Of a stretch of 64,000 nucleotides of DNA, positions 38,198-49,151 are shown piece after piece (position 1 is the first letter of the stretch; each line of letters starts with the position of its first letter). The stretch lies in contig NZ_WPZL01000004.1 of NCBI RefSeq assembly GCF_013031245.1, forward strand, positions 285,804 to 349,803, written 5' to 3'. The stretch comes from Ruegeria lacuscaerulensis (lineage in GTDB: Bacteria; Pseudomonadota; Alphaproteobacteria; Rhodobacterales; Rhodobacteraceae). The translations under genes and the position numbers were made by a program. Under the pieces are notes generated by a model. That model saw only the letters and a list, made by a program, of their open reading frames with translations, made no database searches and had not been told where the DNA came from.

Positions 38198-38381
38198 CAT
38201 ATCTGCCATACACAATGGAAGAATCCGCTTGGCAAACCCCGCCAACTTGGATATTGAGCGCCGCTATACATGCGCGTGCGGCCCGCTTGGCCCGACTCAC
38301 ACTCGTGATTTCTGATCCGGTGCGGATATTCCGTGGCGCGCAACCCTAGATAACCGTACCGAACAAAGGTCAGAGATTCAC

Positions 38382-38645
38382 ATGGCAAATTCGCCCCAGG
38401 CTAAAAAGCGCGCTCGTCAGAACGAGAAGCGTTTCGCAATCAACAAAGCACGTCGTTCGCGCATCCGCACCTATCTGCGTAAAGTCGAAGAAGCGATCGC
38501 GTCCGGTGACAAAGACGCCGCAACGGCAGCCCTGCGCGCCGCTCAGCCCGAGCTGATGCGCGGCGTCACCAAAGGTGTCTTCCACAAGAACACGGCTGCC
38601 CGCAAAATGTCGCGCCTGTCGTCACGCGTCAAAGCGCTGGGCTAA
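38382..38645 (+). CDS. rpsT: Small ribosomal subunit protein bS20
   Basis: An 87-aa, Lys/Arg/Ala-rich helical protein of the 30S subunit: [20 protein letters not shown] at the N-terminus and [21 protein letters not shown] at the end. It is a single-gene unit bounded by terminators at 38174-38197 and 38695-38723. rpsT upstream of dnaA is the usual order in many alphaproteobacteria. Confidence 0.98.
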   Translation: MANSPQAKKRARQNEKRFAINKARRSRIRTYLRKVEEAIASGDKDAATAALRAAQPELMRGVTKGVFHKNTAARKMSRLSSRVKALG

Positions 38646-38694
38646 CGCCCAAGTTGACCCTAGGTCAATAAAAGCAAGGCTTAATTGTCAAAAG

Positions 38695-38723
38695 AAGCGC
38701 CACAACCTGTGGCGCTTTTTTTA
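38695..38723 (+). terminator. Terminator of rpsT
   Basis: AAGCGCCACA-ACC-TGTGGCGCTT, a perfect 10-bp stem, followed by further T, 49 bp after the rpsT stop. Confidence 0.95.
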
Positions 38724-39198
38724 TGCTGTTGCCGGAATGCCGCGTCTTCACGAACCCGAGAGATTCTTTCGGCCAAAGACCCGAGTCAACATCAGAGTTT
38801 CGTTGCCGTGAGCCGTGGCCTCTTGTTACCACTGAGTCAGCGATTCACTCGCTTGGGGGGACAGGCTGTTTCTCCGATCTTACTGACGGGCATCAGGACG
38901 GTCGGGAAACGAATGTCGGCAACCGGTCAAGGCCGGTTTGTTGATCTGCTATGGGTCTTGGGGCAACCGAGGATCCGTGCCCTGTCAGAAAATAGATTGC
39001 GACGCGCAACCCGGTTTCTGGGATGTCCTTTATTTTGGATATCAAACTGCCGGCAGTGCTGACTTTCGGGAACAGTCCCGCCAGATCCATGCGGTTTGGC
39101 GCAGGGTATCCTATTGCGTGTGAATGCGGAAACCGGGGGACCGGGACATATTAATAAGGCCGACAGGCCAATAAAGAATGGGATGCGTGAGGCGCTTG
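38724..39198 (+). promoter_or_regulatory. dnaA upstream region with a GANTC cluster
   Basis: This 475-bp stretch has no convincing gene. It has four GANTC sites (CcrM methylation sequence) at 38762, 38783, 38834 and 38842. I find no DnaA box (TTATNCACA or close) on either strand, so it does not look like a chromosomal origin. The dnaA promoter should lie here; GAGG 8 bp before the dnaA ATG is its ribosome site. Confidence 0.55.
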
Positions 39199-40590
39199 AT
39201 GACACAAGAGAAATGGGGACTACTACGCAATAAACTGCTCAAAGCGATCGGACGAAACAACTATACCACCTGGATCGAACCTCTTGAGTTCCAGGAGCTT
39301 CAGGATGGTGTAGCCGTGTTTTCCGTGCCGACGAATTTCATGGGCAATTACGTTAGTCAGAACTTTGCGGATCTCATATTGTACGAGATGAATACCGCAG
39401 GGGAATCAGTGCAGCGCCTTGCGTTTCGCGTTGCCGCAAATTCTCCGGTACGCCCAGCTATTGACGCGACCACGGCAGCGGCGCAGGTGGTCACTGAGGA
39501 GAAGCCTAAGCCACAGCTGGTCGAGTCGGGGAATGATGCCCTCGAATCCCTGCAGGCCGCACCTCTGGATGCACGCTTCACCTTCGACAGCTTTGTGGTC
39601 GGTAAACCGAACGAACTGGCCCATGCGGCCGCGCGCCGTGTTTCGGAAGGTGGTCCCGTCACCTTTAACCCGTTGGTCCTCTATGGCGGTGTTGGTCTGG
39701 GTAAAACGCACCTGATGCACGCCATCGCATGGGAGCTGAAAACAAAGCGCCCCGATCTGAACGTGCTCTATCTGTCGGCGGAACAATTTATGTACCGCTT
39801 TGTGCAGGCTCTGCGCGAGCGCCGGATGATGGATTTCAAACACCTGTTCCGTTCGGTCGATGTTCTGATGGTCGATGACGTTCAGTTCATCGCCGGCAAG
39901 GATTCGACTCAGGAGGAGTTTTTCCACACGTTCAACGCGCTGGTGGACCAGAACAAGCAGATCATCATTTCGGCCGACCGCGCGCCGGGTGAGATCAAGG
40001 ATCTCGAAGACCGGGTGAAATCGCGCCTGCAATGCGGCCTCGTCGTGGACCTGCATCCGACTGATTACGAATTGCGCCTGGGTATCCTGCAGAACAAGGT
40101 TCAGCAGTACAGCAATACATATCCTGATCTGACCATCGCCGATGGCGTGCTGGAATTTCTGGCCCATCGTATCTCGACCAACGTGCGCGTGCTGGAAGGC
40201 GCCCTGACCCGTCTGTTCGCCTTTGCCTCGCTGGTCGGACGTGAGATCGACATGGAGTTGACGCAGGATTGTCTGGCCGACGTGCTGCGCGCATCCGAGC
40301 GTAAGATCACCGTCGAAGAGATTCAGCGCAAAGTGTCGGATTACTACAATATTCGTCTGTCCGACATCATCGGCCCCAAGCGCCTGCGGTCCTACGCCCG
40401 CCCGCGTCAGGTGGCGATGTATCTGTGCAAGCAACTGACCAGCCGGTCCCTGCCCGAGATTGGCCGCCGCTTTGGCGGGCGTGACCACACCACTGTCATG
40501 CATGGTGTCAAACGCATCGAAGAACTGAAATCGACCGACGGTCAGATCGCGGAAGACGTGGAAATGCTTCGCCGGTCGCTGGAAGCCTGA
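39199..40590 (+). CDS. dnaA: Chromosomal replication initiator protein DnaA
   Basis: Binds DnaA boxes and melts the origin. It is 463 aa: N-terminal DnaB/partner domain (WGLLRNKLLKAIGRNNYTTW), AAA+ ATPase domain with Walker A GGVGLGKTHLMHA and Walker B VLMVDDVQFIAG, and DNA-binding domain IV with GRDHTTVMHGVKRI. ATG 39199 is preferred over ATG 39178 because GAGG lies correctly upstream and family proteins start MTQ..W. A terminator separates it from dnaN. Confidence 0.98.
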   Translation: MTQEKWGLLRNKLLKAIGRNNYTTWIEPLEFQELQDGVAVFSVPTNFMGNYVSQNFADLILYEMNTAGESVQRLAFRVAANSPVRPAIDATTAAAQVVTEEKPKPQLVESGNDALESLQAAPLDARFTFDSFVVGKPNELAHAAARRVSEGGPVTFNPLVLYGGVGLGKTHLMHAIAWELKTKRPDLNVLYLSAEQFMYRFVQALRERRMMDFKHLFRSVDVLMVDDVQFIAGKDSTQEEFFHTFNALVDQNKQIIISADRAPGEIKDLEDRVKSRLQCGLVVDLHPTDYELRLGILQNKVQQYSNTYPDLTIADGVLEFLAHRISTNVRVLEGALTRLFAFASLVGREIDMELTQDCLADVLRASERKITVEEIQRKVSDYYNIRLSDIIGPKRLRSYARPRQVAMYLCKQLTSRSLPEIGRRFGGRDHTTVMHGVKRIEELKSTDGQIAEDVEMLRRSLEA

Positions 40591-40615
40591 ATTCCACCCC
40601 CCCTACCACTCAGGT

Positions 40616-40648
40616 AACGCCCCGGACCCTCACGCCCGGGGCGTTTTC
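40616..40648 (+). terminator. Terminator after dnaA
   Basis: AACGCCCCGG-N10-CCGGGGCGTT followed by TTCTT, 25 bp after the dnaA stop. dnaN therefore probably has its own promoter in the remaining 170 bp (TTGACG at 40705 is a candidate -35). Confidence 0.88.
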
Positions 40649-40820
40649 TTGTGCGCTCTAGTCCACGATTGGGAAGGAACTGTGCCCGTGAGGCCACGTG
40701 ACCCTTGACGCTTTGGGCAATCCGACCCAGAAATCCGTAAAAAATCCTTGTGCCTCAGGGTGGAACCGCTAACGTGCCAGTCCCGCCCATTTCGGCACGC
40801 AAGTCAGAGGAATTGAGGGT

Positions 40821-41942
40821 ATGAAGATCAGCATCGAACGCGGCACCCTTCTCAAGGCCGTTTCGCAGGCCCAATCCGTTGTAGAACGTCGCAATACAAT
40901 TCCCATACTTGCCAACGTCCTGATTGAGGCCGAGGGCGATCAAGCCCAGTTCCGTGCCACCGATCTGGATATCGAGGTGGTCGACAAGGCACCGGCACAG
41001 GTCGAGAAGGCGGGCGCCACAACTGTTGCGGCGACAACCCTGCATGAGATCGTACGAAAGCTGCCGGATGGCGCTTTGGTAACGCTGACTGCCGACAGTG
41101 CCGCGGGGCGTTTGACGGTTGAGGCCGGGCGTTCGAACTTCTCTCTTGCGACGCTGCCTAAAGAGGATTTCCCGGTGATGGCGTCCTCGGAGTACCAATC
41201 GAACTTTACGGCCTCGGCGGCGTTGCTGCGCCGGTTGTTCGACAAATCGAAATTCGCCATCTCGACCGAAGAGACCCGGTATTATCTGAACGGCGTCTAT
41301 ATGCACGTGGCGGATGGACCTGAAGGCGGCAAGGTGCTGCGCTGCGTGGCCACCGATGGGCACCGCCTGGCGCGGATCGATGCGGATTTGCCGGATGGCG
41401 CGGCGGACATGCCAGGTGTGATCGTGCCGCGCAAAACCGTGGGCGAGCTGCGCAAGCTGCTGGACGATGATGAGATGGATATCGCCGTGTCGGTCAGCGA
41501 AACCAAGGTGCGTTTTGCAACGCCGGATATCACGCTGACTTCGAAAGTGATCGACGGTACCTTCCCCGACTACACACGGGTGATTCCGCAAGGCAACACA
41601 CGACAGTTGGAAGTGGACGCGGCAGAATTTGCGCAGGCGGTGGATCGCGTGGCAACGGTTTCGTCCGAACGGTCGCGCGCCGTGAAACTGCAGCTGGATG
41701 CCGACAAGTTGGTTTTGTCAGTGAATGCACCGGATAGTGGTGCAGCCGAAGAAGAACTGGCCGTCGCCTATGGCGACGAGCGGCTGGAGATCGGATTCAA
41801 CGCCAAGTACCTGCTAGAGATCGCCTCGCAGGTGGATCGGGAAAATGCGGTGTTCCTGTTCAACTCGGCAGGGGATCCGACCCTGATGCGCGAAGGCAAT
41901 GATCAGAGCGCGGTTTACGTTGTCATGCCGATGCGCGTCTGA
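40821..41942 (+). CDS. dnaN: DNA polymerase III sliding clamp (beta subunit)
   Basis: A ring-shaped dimer tethering polymerase to DNA. It is 373 aa with three clamp domains; typical stretches are MKISIERGTLLKAVSQAQSV, TRYYLNGVYMHV, VLRCVATDGHRLARID and the C-terminal QSAVYVVMPMRV. Length is normal. Confidence 0.98.
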   Translation: MKISIERGTLLKAVSQAQSVVERRNTIPILANVLIEAEGDQAQFRATDLDIEVVDKAPAQVEKAGATTVAATTLHEIVRKLPDGALVTLTADSAAGRLTVEAGRSNFSLATLPKEDFPVMASSEYQSNFTASAALLRRLFDKSKFAISTEETRYYLNGVYMHVADGPEGGKVLRCVATDGHRLARIDADLPDGAADMPGVIVPRKTVGELRKLLDDDEMDIAVSVSETKVRFATPDITLTSKVIDGTFPDYTRVIPQGNTRQLEVDAAEFAQAVDRVATVSSERSRAVKLQLDADKLVLSVNAPDSGAAEEELAVAYGDERLEIGFNAKYLLEIASQVDRENAVFLFNSAGDPTLMREGNDQSAVYVVMPMRV

Positions 41943-41957
41943 TCGCGCTGGCGCGCG

Positions 41958-41991
41958 ATGCCTCCGGCGGGAGTATTTTTGAAAAGATGAA
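41958..41991 (+). repeat. Probable dispersed Roseobacter intergenic element
   Basis: The dnaN-recF gap contains ATGCCTCCGGCGGGAGTATT followed by TTTGAAAAGATGAA. From memory, near-identical strings recur between genes across Roseobacter-group genomes; only one copy is seen in this window. It has a small CTCC/GGAG stem and T-run that could act as a weak terminator. The recF ribosome site (GGGAGGGG) begins just after it. Confidence 0.45.
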
Positions 41992-42001
41992 GGGAGGGGT
42001 C

Positions 42002-43099
42002 ATGGCTTTGGCCCTGACCGAGCTTACGGTCTCGCATTTTCGGTCTCACAAGCTGGCGCGGTTGGCGCTGGATGGGCGGCCAGTGGCCATTCATGGGCCA
42101 AACGGGGCGGGTAAAACCAATTTCCTTGAAGCTGTGTCTTTATTCTCGCCCGGGCGTGGCCTGCGGCGGGCAAGCGCGGCCGAGATGACCCGGCGGCCCG
42201 AGGCGCTGGGATGGAAACTGTCCGGGTTGTTGCGGGCGCAGAACCAGAACTATGAGATCGAGACCTGGTCAGAAGGCGGCGCTGCGCGGCAGGTTCGGAT
42301 TGACGGCAAGGCAGCCAGCCAGATTGATCTGGGCAAGCTCGCGCGTGTGGTCTGGCTGATCCCGTCAATGGACCGACTGTGGATCGAAGGGGCCGAAGGA
42401 CGGCGCCGGTTCCTGGACCGGATCGCACTAAGCTTTGATCCGGCCCATGCCGAGGCGTCACTTGCATACGAAAAGTCGATGCGGGAACGGAACCGCTTAT
42501 TGAAAGAGCAGGTGCGGGATGCCCATTGGTATACGGCGCTGGAAGGACAGATGGCCGAGACGGGGCACCGGATACATGCGGCGCGGATGTCGGCACTGGA
42601 TCATTTGCGCGCAGCTCAGGATCAGGCCGAAACGACTTTTCCGTCTGCTCAGTTGGAACTTATCCAAACTGAAGGTGCGATGCCTGAAACTGCGGACGAC
42701 CTGCGCGGGGCGTTGAGTGAAAGTCGCTTTCGCGATCTTGCGGCTGGGCGGACGCTGGTCGGGCCGCATCGATCTGATCTGTGTGGCGTATTCGCGGCCA
42801 AAGGCGTGCCCGCCAGGGATTGTTCGACCGGAGAGCAAAAGGCGTTGCTGGTTTCGCTGATCCTGTCCAACGCACGAGCTTTGGCCGGTAGGATTGGCGC
42901 GCCACCGATTGTTTTGCTGGATGAGGTGGCCGCGCATCTGGATGCAGGACGGCGGGCGGCGCTATATGATGAGATCTGCGCGCTGGGGGCTCAGGCCTGG
43001 ATGACGGGCACCGGGCCTGAACTGTTTGCGGAACTGGGCGACCGGGTCCAGACGCTGGTCGTCACCGAAGGCGATGGCGGCTCGGTCGTGTCGTCCTAG
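42002..43099 (+). CDS. recF: DNA replication and repair protein RecF
   Basis: An SMC-like ATPase that loads RecA at gaps via RecOR. It is 365 aa: N-terminal LTELTVSHFRSHKLARLAL, Walker A IHGPNGAGKTNFLEA, ABC signature region DCSTGEQKALLVSLILSNA and Walker B IVLLDEVAAHLD. ATG 42002 is preferred since GGGAGGGG precedes it. Its TAG stop shares the palindrome CTAG with the TAG stop of the converging AhpD-like gene. Confidence 0.96.
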   Translation: MALALTELTVSHFRSHKLARLALDGRPVAIHGPNGAGKTNFLEAVSLFSPGRGLRRASAAEMTRRPEALGWKLSGLLRAQNQNYEIETWSEGGAARQVRIDGKAASQIDLGKLARVVWLIPSMDRLWIEGAEGRRRFLDRIALSFDPAHAEASLAYEKSMRERNRLLKEQVRDAHWYTALEGQMAETGHRIHAARMSALDHLRAAQDQAETTFPSAQLELIQTEGAMPETADDLRGALSESRFRDLAAGRTLVGPHRSDLCGVFAAKGVPARDCSTGEQKALLVSLILSNARALAGRIGAPPIVLLDEVAAHLDAGRRAALYDEICALGAQAWMTGTGPELFAELGDRVQTLVVTEGDGGSVVSS

Positions 43100-43662
43100 G
43101 CAGGCTCGGCGACTTTGCGTTTCCAGAGCAAAGGGTGAAAAACTTCATCCACCGGCGTTTGCGCCATGTGGTTGACGTAGTTCGACATGGTTTTCTGTGC
43201 CAGACCCAGAACCACGTCCAGAACCGCGCGATGCGAATAGCCCGCGTCAAAAAAGACTTGCAGTTGCTCGTCCGTCACGTTGCCGCGCTGGTTCATAATC
43301 TGCAGAGTAAAGGTGCGCAGCGCCTCAAGCCTGGCGTTGGGCAGTGGGGTCTCGTCACGAAGCGCGTTGGAGATTTCGTCCGAAACCTTCATCATCCTGG
43401 CGATGCCGGTATGGGCGGGTACGCAGTAATGGCATTCGTTTTCTACGTTGATGGTCTGCCAGACGACGGTTTTCTCGTCATTGTCGAAATCGGTCTGCAG
43501 GAACAATTGGTGCAGAAGCTGATAGCCTTCCAGATGCTGCGGGCTTTCGGCCATCACCTTATGCAGGCCGGGCAGGCGACCAAAAGCAGCCTGAGATTTT
43601 TCCAGCAGCGGCTTGGACTCTTCGGGGGCAGATTCGAGGTCGTGCGAGGGAAAGTTGGCCAT
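43096..43662 (-). CDS. Carboxymuconolactone decarboxylase/AhpD-like protein
   Basis: A 188-aa AhpD-fold protein with the redox motif ENECHYCVPAHTG (Cys-x-x-Cys...His), as in alkylhydroperoxidase-type proteins. It probably handles peroxide or a reactive electrophile. The ATG is preceded by AGGAG. It is divergent from a TetR gene across two palindromic operators, so the repressor very likely controls it. Confidence 0.85.
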   Translation of the reverse strand: MANFPSHDLESAPEESKPLLEKSQAAFGRLPGLHKVMAESPQHLEGYQLLHQLFLQTDFDNDEKTVVWQTINVENECHYCVPAHTGIARMMKVSDEISNALRDETPLPNARLEALRTFTLQIMNQRGNVTDEQLQVFFDAGYSHRAVLDVVLGLAQKTMSNYVNHMAQTPVDEVFHPLLWKRKVAEPA

Positions 43663-43705
43663 GTCGGAACTCCTTTTTCTGGCGGATGAGTTCGAAATAG
43701 TCTTT

Positions 43706-43747
43706 CTTGAGTGATCGCTCAAGTATATATTTGAGCGAACGTTCAAG
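43706..43747. promoter_or_regulatory. Twin TetR operators between the AhpD-like and TetR genes
   Basis: Two related 18-bp palindromes: CTTGAGTGATCGCTCAAG (43706-43723) and TTTGAGCGAACGTTCAAG (43730-43747), sharing the core TTGAGYGN(2-4)CGYTCAA, with centres 24 bp apart. An A/T stretch TATATAT between them could be a -10. This is the pattern of cooperative TetR dimers repressing divergent promoters. Confidence 0.8.
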
Positions 43748-43761
43748 AATTGGTGAAGCAA

Positions 43762-44334
43762 ATGCCTCGCAAACCCGCATATGATCGAGACGCGCTGATC
43801 GTGAAAGCCAGAGACATCTTCTGGCGCCAGGGTTGGGCTGGGACATCGCTGAAGGATCTGGAGCGTGAGTTGGATCTCAAGCCGGGCAGTTTCTATGCGG
43901 CTTTTGGATCCAAGGATGCGCTTTATGCGCTGACGCTGGAAAGATACGCGCAAGATGGCGTGGCACGCCTTTTGGTGCTGGCCGATGAACTGGGGCCCCT
44001 CGAGGCGCTCAAGGCGCAGCCGAGGGCTGTGGTCGATTCCACTCAAATGCCCGTGCGGGCCTGTATGTTGGCCAAGACCTATGCCGAGTTGCAGGCGAAA
44101 GGCCACGATCTCGCTGAACAGGCGAGCAAGCACATGGTCGAAATGAAGGCGTGTTTTTCCACGCTGTTTCATCGGGCACAACAGGCCGGTGAAATTGGCT
44201 CGGGTCGTGATCCGGACCGTCTTGCCGCGCGGTATCAATCCGACCTTTTAGGCCTGCGTTTGTCGGCCGAGCGCAGCGATGTGAATGCGGCTGAAATTGC
44301 GGCAGATATCGCCGCAGACCTTGATCGGCTATGA
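43762..44334 (+). CDS. TetR/AcrR family transcriptional regulator
   Basis: A 190-aa repressor: TetR HTH at the N-terminus (KARDIFWRQGWAGTSLKDLE, LDLKPGSFYAAFGSKDALY) and a helical C-terminal ligand domain containing a Cys (PVRACMLAKTYAEL), as in electrophile-sensing relatives such as NemR. The start at ATG 43762 leaves the two operators fully upstream. It is divergent from the AhpD-like gene, its likely target. The inducer is unknown. Confidence 0.9.
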   Translation: MPRKPAYDRDALIVKARDIFWRQGWAGTSLKDLERELDLKPGSFYAAFGSKDALYALTLERYAQDGVARLLVLADELGPLEALKAQPRAVVDSTQMPVRACMLAKTYAELQAKGHDLAEQASKHMVEMKACFSTLFHRAQQAGEIGSGRDPDRLAARYQSDLLGLRLSAERSDVNAAEIAADIAADLDRL

Positions 44335-46854
<2,520 letters not shown>

Positions 46855-46884
46855 CGTGTTGTAGGATCCCCATAATCGCTCGCG

Positions 46885-47145
46885 ATGCCCATAGGATCGC
46901 TGATTTGGCGTGCATACAACGATCTCAGTAACACCTGCATTCAATTGGCGATCAAATTTCCTTCCATCAGGGAAGAAGAACTTCGTTTGTTGCTTGTTCT
47001 TCGGTTTGGTTGTCCCAAGCTTGAATTGGGCCGTCTGCTACAGACCCTGAAACTGAACATCAGTGGTGCCTTTGGACAATTTTTTGAACGCCGCCTTGTG
47101 CTTGATGGGCATCGAGGCCATATTCACAGCCGGGTGAACCCCTGA
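46885..47145 (+). CDS. Hypothetical protein, possible winged-helix fragment
   Basis: An 86-aa open frame 30 bp after gyrB. The C-terminal half (LGRLLQTLKLNISGAFGQFF then ERRLVLDGHRGHIHSR) has a faint winged-helix look. No ribosome site is visible before the ATG, and no family is recognised. It could be a short regulator, a remnant, or chance. Confidence 0.35.
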   Translation: MPIGSLIWRAYNDLSNTCIQLAIKFPSIREEELRLLLVLRFGCPKLELGRLLQTLKLNISGAFGQFFERRLVLDGHRGHIHSRVNP

Positions 47146-47273
47146 CCTGTCGCTGGGTCAAACCTTCTTTCATTCTTGGTGGTTGAACTTCAATCACACA
47201 AAGCTAAACAACTTCGATCAATCAGATCCTGGGTTGTGTGTAATCGGCGACTGCGACTCCCTGGAGAACTGTT

Positions 47274-48071
47274 ATGATCGAAACGAAGATCAAATTCCAT
47301 TTTTGCGAAACCGACCTGCCGTTACTGAAAGCGGCTGCCGAGCTGCATCATCGGGCCATTTCGCCTACACATCGTCTTGAAATTCTGGCCCGAGGATGCG
47401 GCTTTAGGACCTTGGCATCGCTTAAGGCGTCTCTCAACCATTCGCGTGGCAGTGAGATTGAGTTTGACCTTGACCCCGCCGCAGCATTTGAATTCGCAAA
47501 CGAGCGTGGACACAGTTTCACAGCTTTCGACCTTTATGCCGTGCTCGCTACAGCCGCTCGGCCGAAAGTTGCCCGGGAAAACCCACTTCTTTACAATTGG
47601 GGTTTTGGGTTGGGGTGTTTGGAGCCTAAGCGAAACGAACGCGAGCAGATCATCGCAGGGTTGCCCATCCAAGAGCGGTGGAGCGCCGTGCAAAACGCAA
47701 TCCAAAAAGACCTGAGTGAGCGCCGGATAGAACTTATGCAGATCCAACCTCAGCGTGAATTTCTTCAAGCCTTAGCATTCACCTCGTGCATCAAACCACT
47801 CAAGAATCCAAACATGCGTCACGCAAGTTACGGCTTGAAACAAATCGCCGAAAAACTTGCGTTTTCTTTGCTTGGGGAAGTTCTGCTTTCAGAGAGTTAT
47901 GTCAGCAACACCAATCTGATTGCTGCCGCGCTTTTTTCAGGGTTCCACGCTCACTCTCCGGAGTATGTGCAGGGCTATTTCAATAGTAGCCCTAACCCAG
48001 AGTTCAATATGGCAGAGCGGCCGATCAAACCTTTGATCGAAGAGCGTGATAGAAGGCGCCGCGCTGCATGA
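47274..48071 (+). CDS. Hypothetical protein with N-terminal HRLEILARGCGFRT motif
   Basis: A 265-aa soluble protein without signal or membrane segment. GGAG 8 nt before the ATG supports the start. The N-terminal part (HRLEILARGCGFRTLASLKA) and the C-terminal module (SYGLKQIAEKLAF, then YVSNTNLIAAALFSGFHAH) recall hypothetical proteins of plasmids and phages that share SYGLK..AE...YVSN..LI.AAL..GF; this is memory, unverified. A 60-base line at its start (47281) has 29 G+C, lower than core genes here, in keeping with transfer. A hairpin follows. Function unknown. Confidence 0.7.
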   Translation: MIETKIKFHFCETDLPLLKAAAELHHRAISPTHRLEILARGCGFRTLASLKASLNHSRGSEIEFDLDPAAAFEFANERGHSFTAFDLYAVLATAARPKVARENPLLYNWGFGLGCLEPKRNEREQIIAGLPIQERWSAVQNAIQKDLSERRIELMQIQPQREFLQALAFTSCIKPLKNPNMRHASYGLKQIAEKLAFSLLGEVLLSESYVSNTNLIAAALFSGFHAHSPEYVQGYFNSSPNPEFNMAERPIKPLIEERDRRRRAA

Positions 48072-48082
48072 CATAAAGAACA

Positions 48083-48105
48083 GGAGAGGCCTGCCTGGCC
48101 TCTCC
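48083..48105. terminator. Hairpin between the hypothetical gene and LysR gene
   Basis: GGAGAGGCC-TGCCT-GGCCTCTCC, a perfect 9-bp stem 11 bp after the stop. The nearest T-run (TTGTTTT) starts 12 bp later, so it is an imperfect terminator; it lies between converging genes. Confidence 0.55.
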
Positions 48106-48187
48106 ACATATGGGGTTGTTTTAAGGATACGCATCCATCACGCGCTCTAGGTCGGGAGAATGCCTCGCAATTAGAGAGAAAATCCGT

Positions 48188-49063
48188 TCAAACCCACGGT
48201 AGTTTAGCCAACCAGGATTTGGCTGCTTTGATTGACAAACGTGTCTCATCGTCAGCGTGAGATAACAACCACAAATCCCGCGTCATGCCTGACTTCGACG
48301 GCTCTGTGCCGATGCAACGAAACCTTTTGTCCGCGCCGTAGACCAGCTTCGGCAGGACAGCTTTCCCATAGCCTCTTGCCGTTGCCTCCAGAGCGGTATC
48401 GATGTCCGAAACCCGGAAACTGCTTGGGCGCTGTTTGAGGTGCTTTCGAAGCTCCTCTGTCCATCGCGCTTGCGGAAGGGATGCGGATGCGTCGTCATAG
48501 CAAATCCAGTCAGCACCATCCTGCTGTTCCGGTGTCAGCTGCGATCCGCAATACGCATCAAACCCCAATTCGCCGAGTTTTTTGGCCTTTGTCGCCAAAC
48601 CGCCCTGTTCGGGGCGGGAGAAACGGATGGCCAAATCGGCCTCGCGTTTTGTCAGGTCGATGTTTCGCGATTCAGGAACCAGCTCGACGGTCAGGTGGGG
48701 ATGCTTGTCGCCCAGCTTTCCGAGGTGAGGCAGAATAACGTGATTGATGATCACGGGAACGGCGCTGATCCTGATCGTGCCTCCAACCTGGCGGGAGGAC
48801 TGATCCAGATGCTCTCTTAGCGCCGTGTTTTCGCGTTCCATGGTTTCAGCGTGATCGAGTATTTGCTGCGCTGCTTCCGCCAACTGGTGCCGACCCGCTT
48901 CATTTCGAACAAAGAGGGTCGTTCCCAGCGCCTGTTGCAGCCGTTTCAAACGCCGTGTGACCGTCGTTTCATTCACACCGCACCGCCGTGCCGCATCCGA
49001 CAGCGTGCCTGTTCTGTGCAGCGCGAGCAGATATTTGAAGTCATCCCAATCATGATCCTGCAT
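48188..49063 (-). CDS. LysR family transcriptional regulator
   Basis: A 291-aa LysR regulator: HTH (FKYLLALHRTGTLSDAARRC, VNETTVTRRLKRLQQALG) followed by a periplasmic-binding-like effector domain (GGTIRISAVPVIINHVILP, ADLAIRFSRPEQGG). It is divergent from a YCII-domain gene 88 bp away, its most likely target by the usual LysR arrangement. The effector is unknown. Confidence 0.9.
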   Translation of the reverse strand: MQDHDWDDFKYLLALHRTGTLSDAARRCGVNETTVTRRLKRLQQALGTTLFVRNEAGRHQLAEAAQQILDHAETMERENTALREHLDQSSRQVGGTIRISAVPVIINHVILPHLGKLGDKHPHLTVELVPESRNIDLTKREADLAIRFSRPEQGGLATKAKKLGELGFDAYCGSQLTPEQQDGADWICYDDASASLPQARWTEELRKHLKQRPSSFRVSDIDTALEATARGYGKAVLPKLVYGADKRFRCIGTEPSKSGMTRDLWLLSHADDETRLSIKAAKSWLAKLPWV

Positions 49064-49151
49064 TGTTGCAGATTAGGATGGCAAAATGACTTTTCCAAAC
49101 AGCAAATTTGCCCTGCCATAATCACTTGGCACAGCAAAATGAGGATCCTAA

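Noticed and set aside
38724..39198. Chromosomal origin upstream of dnaA
   Set aside because: No DnaA-box-like sequence and no A/T-rich unwinding block were found; only GANTC sites stand out.
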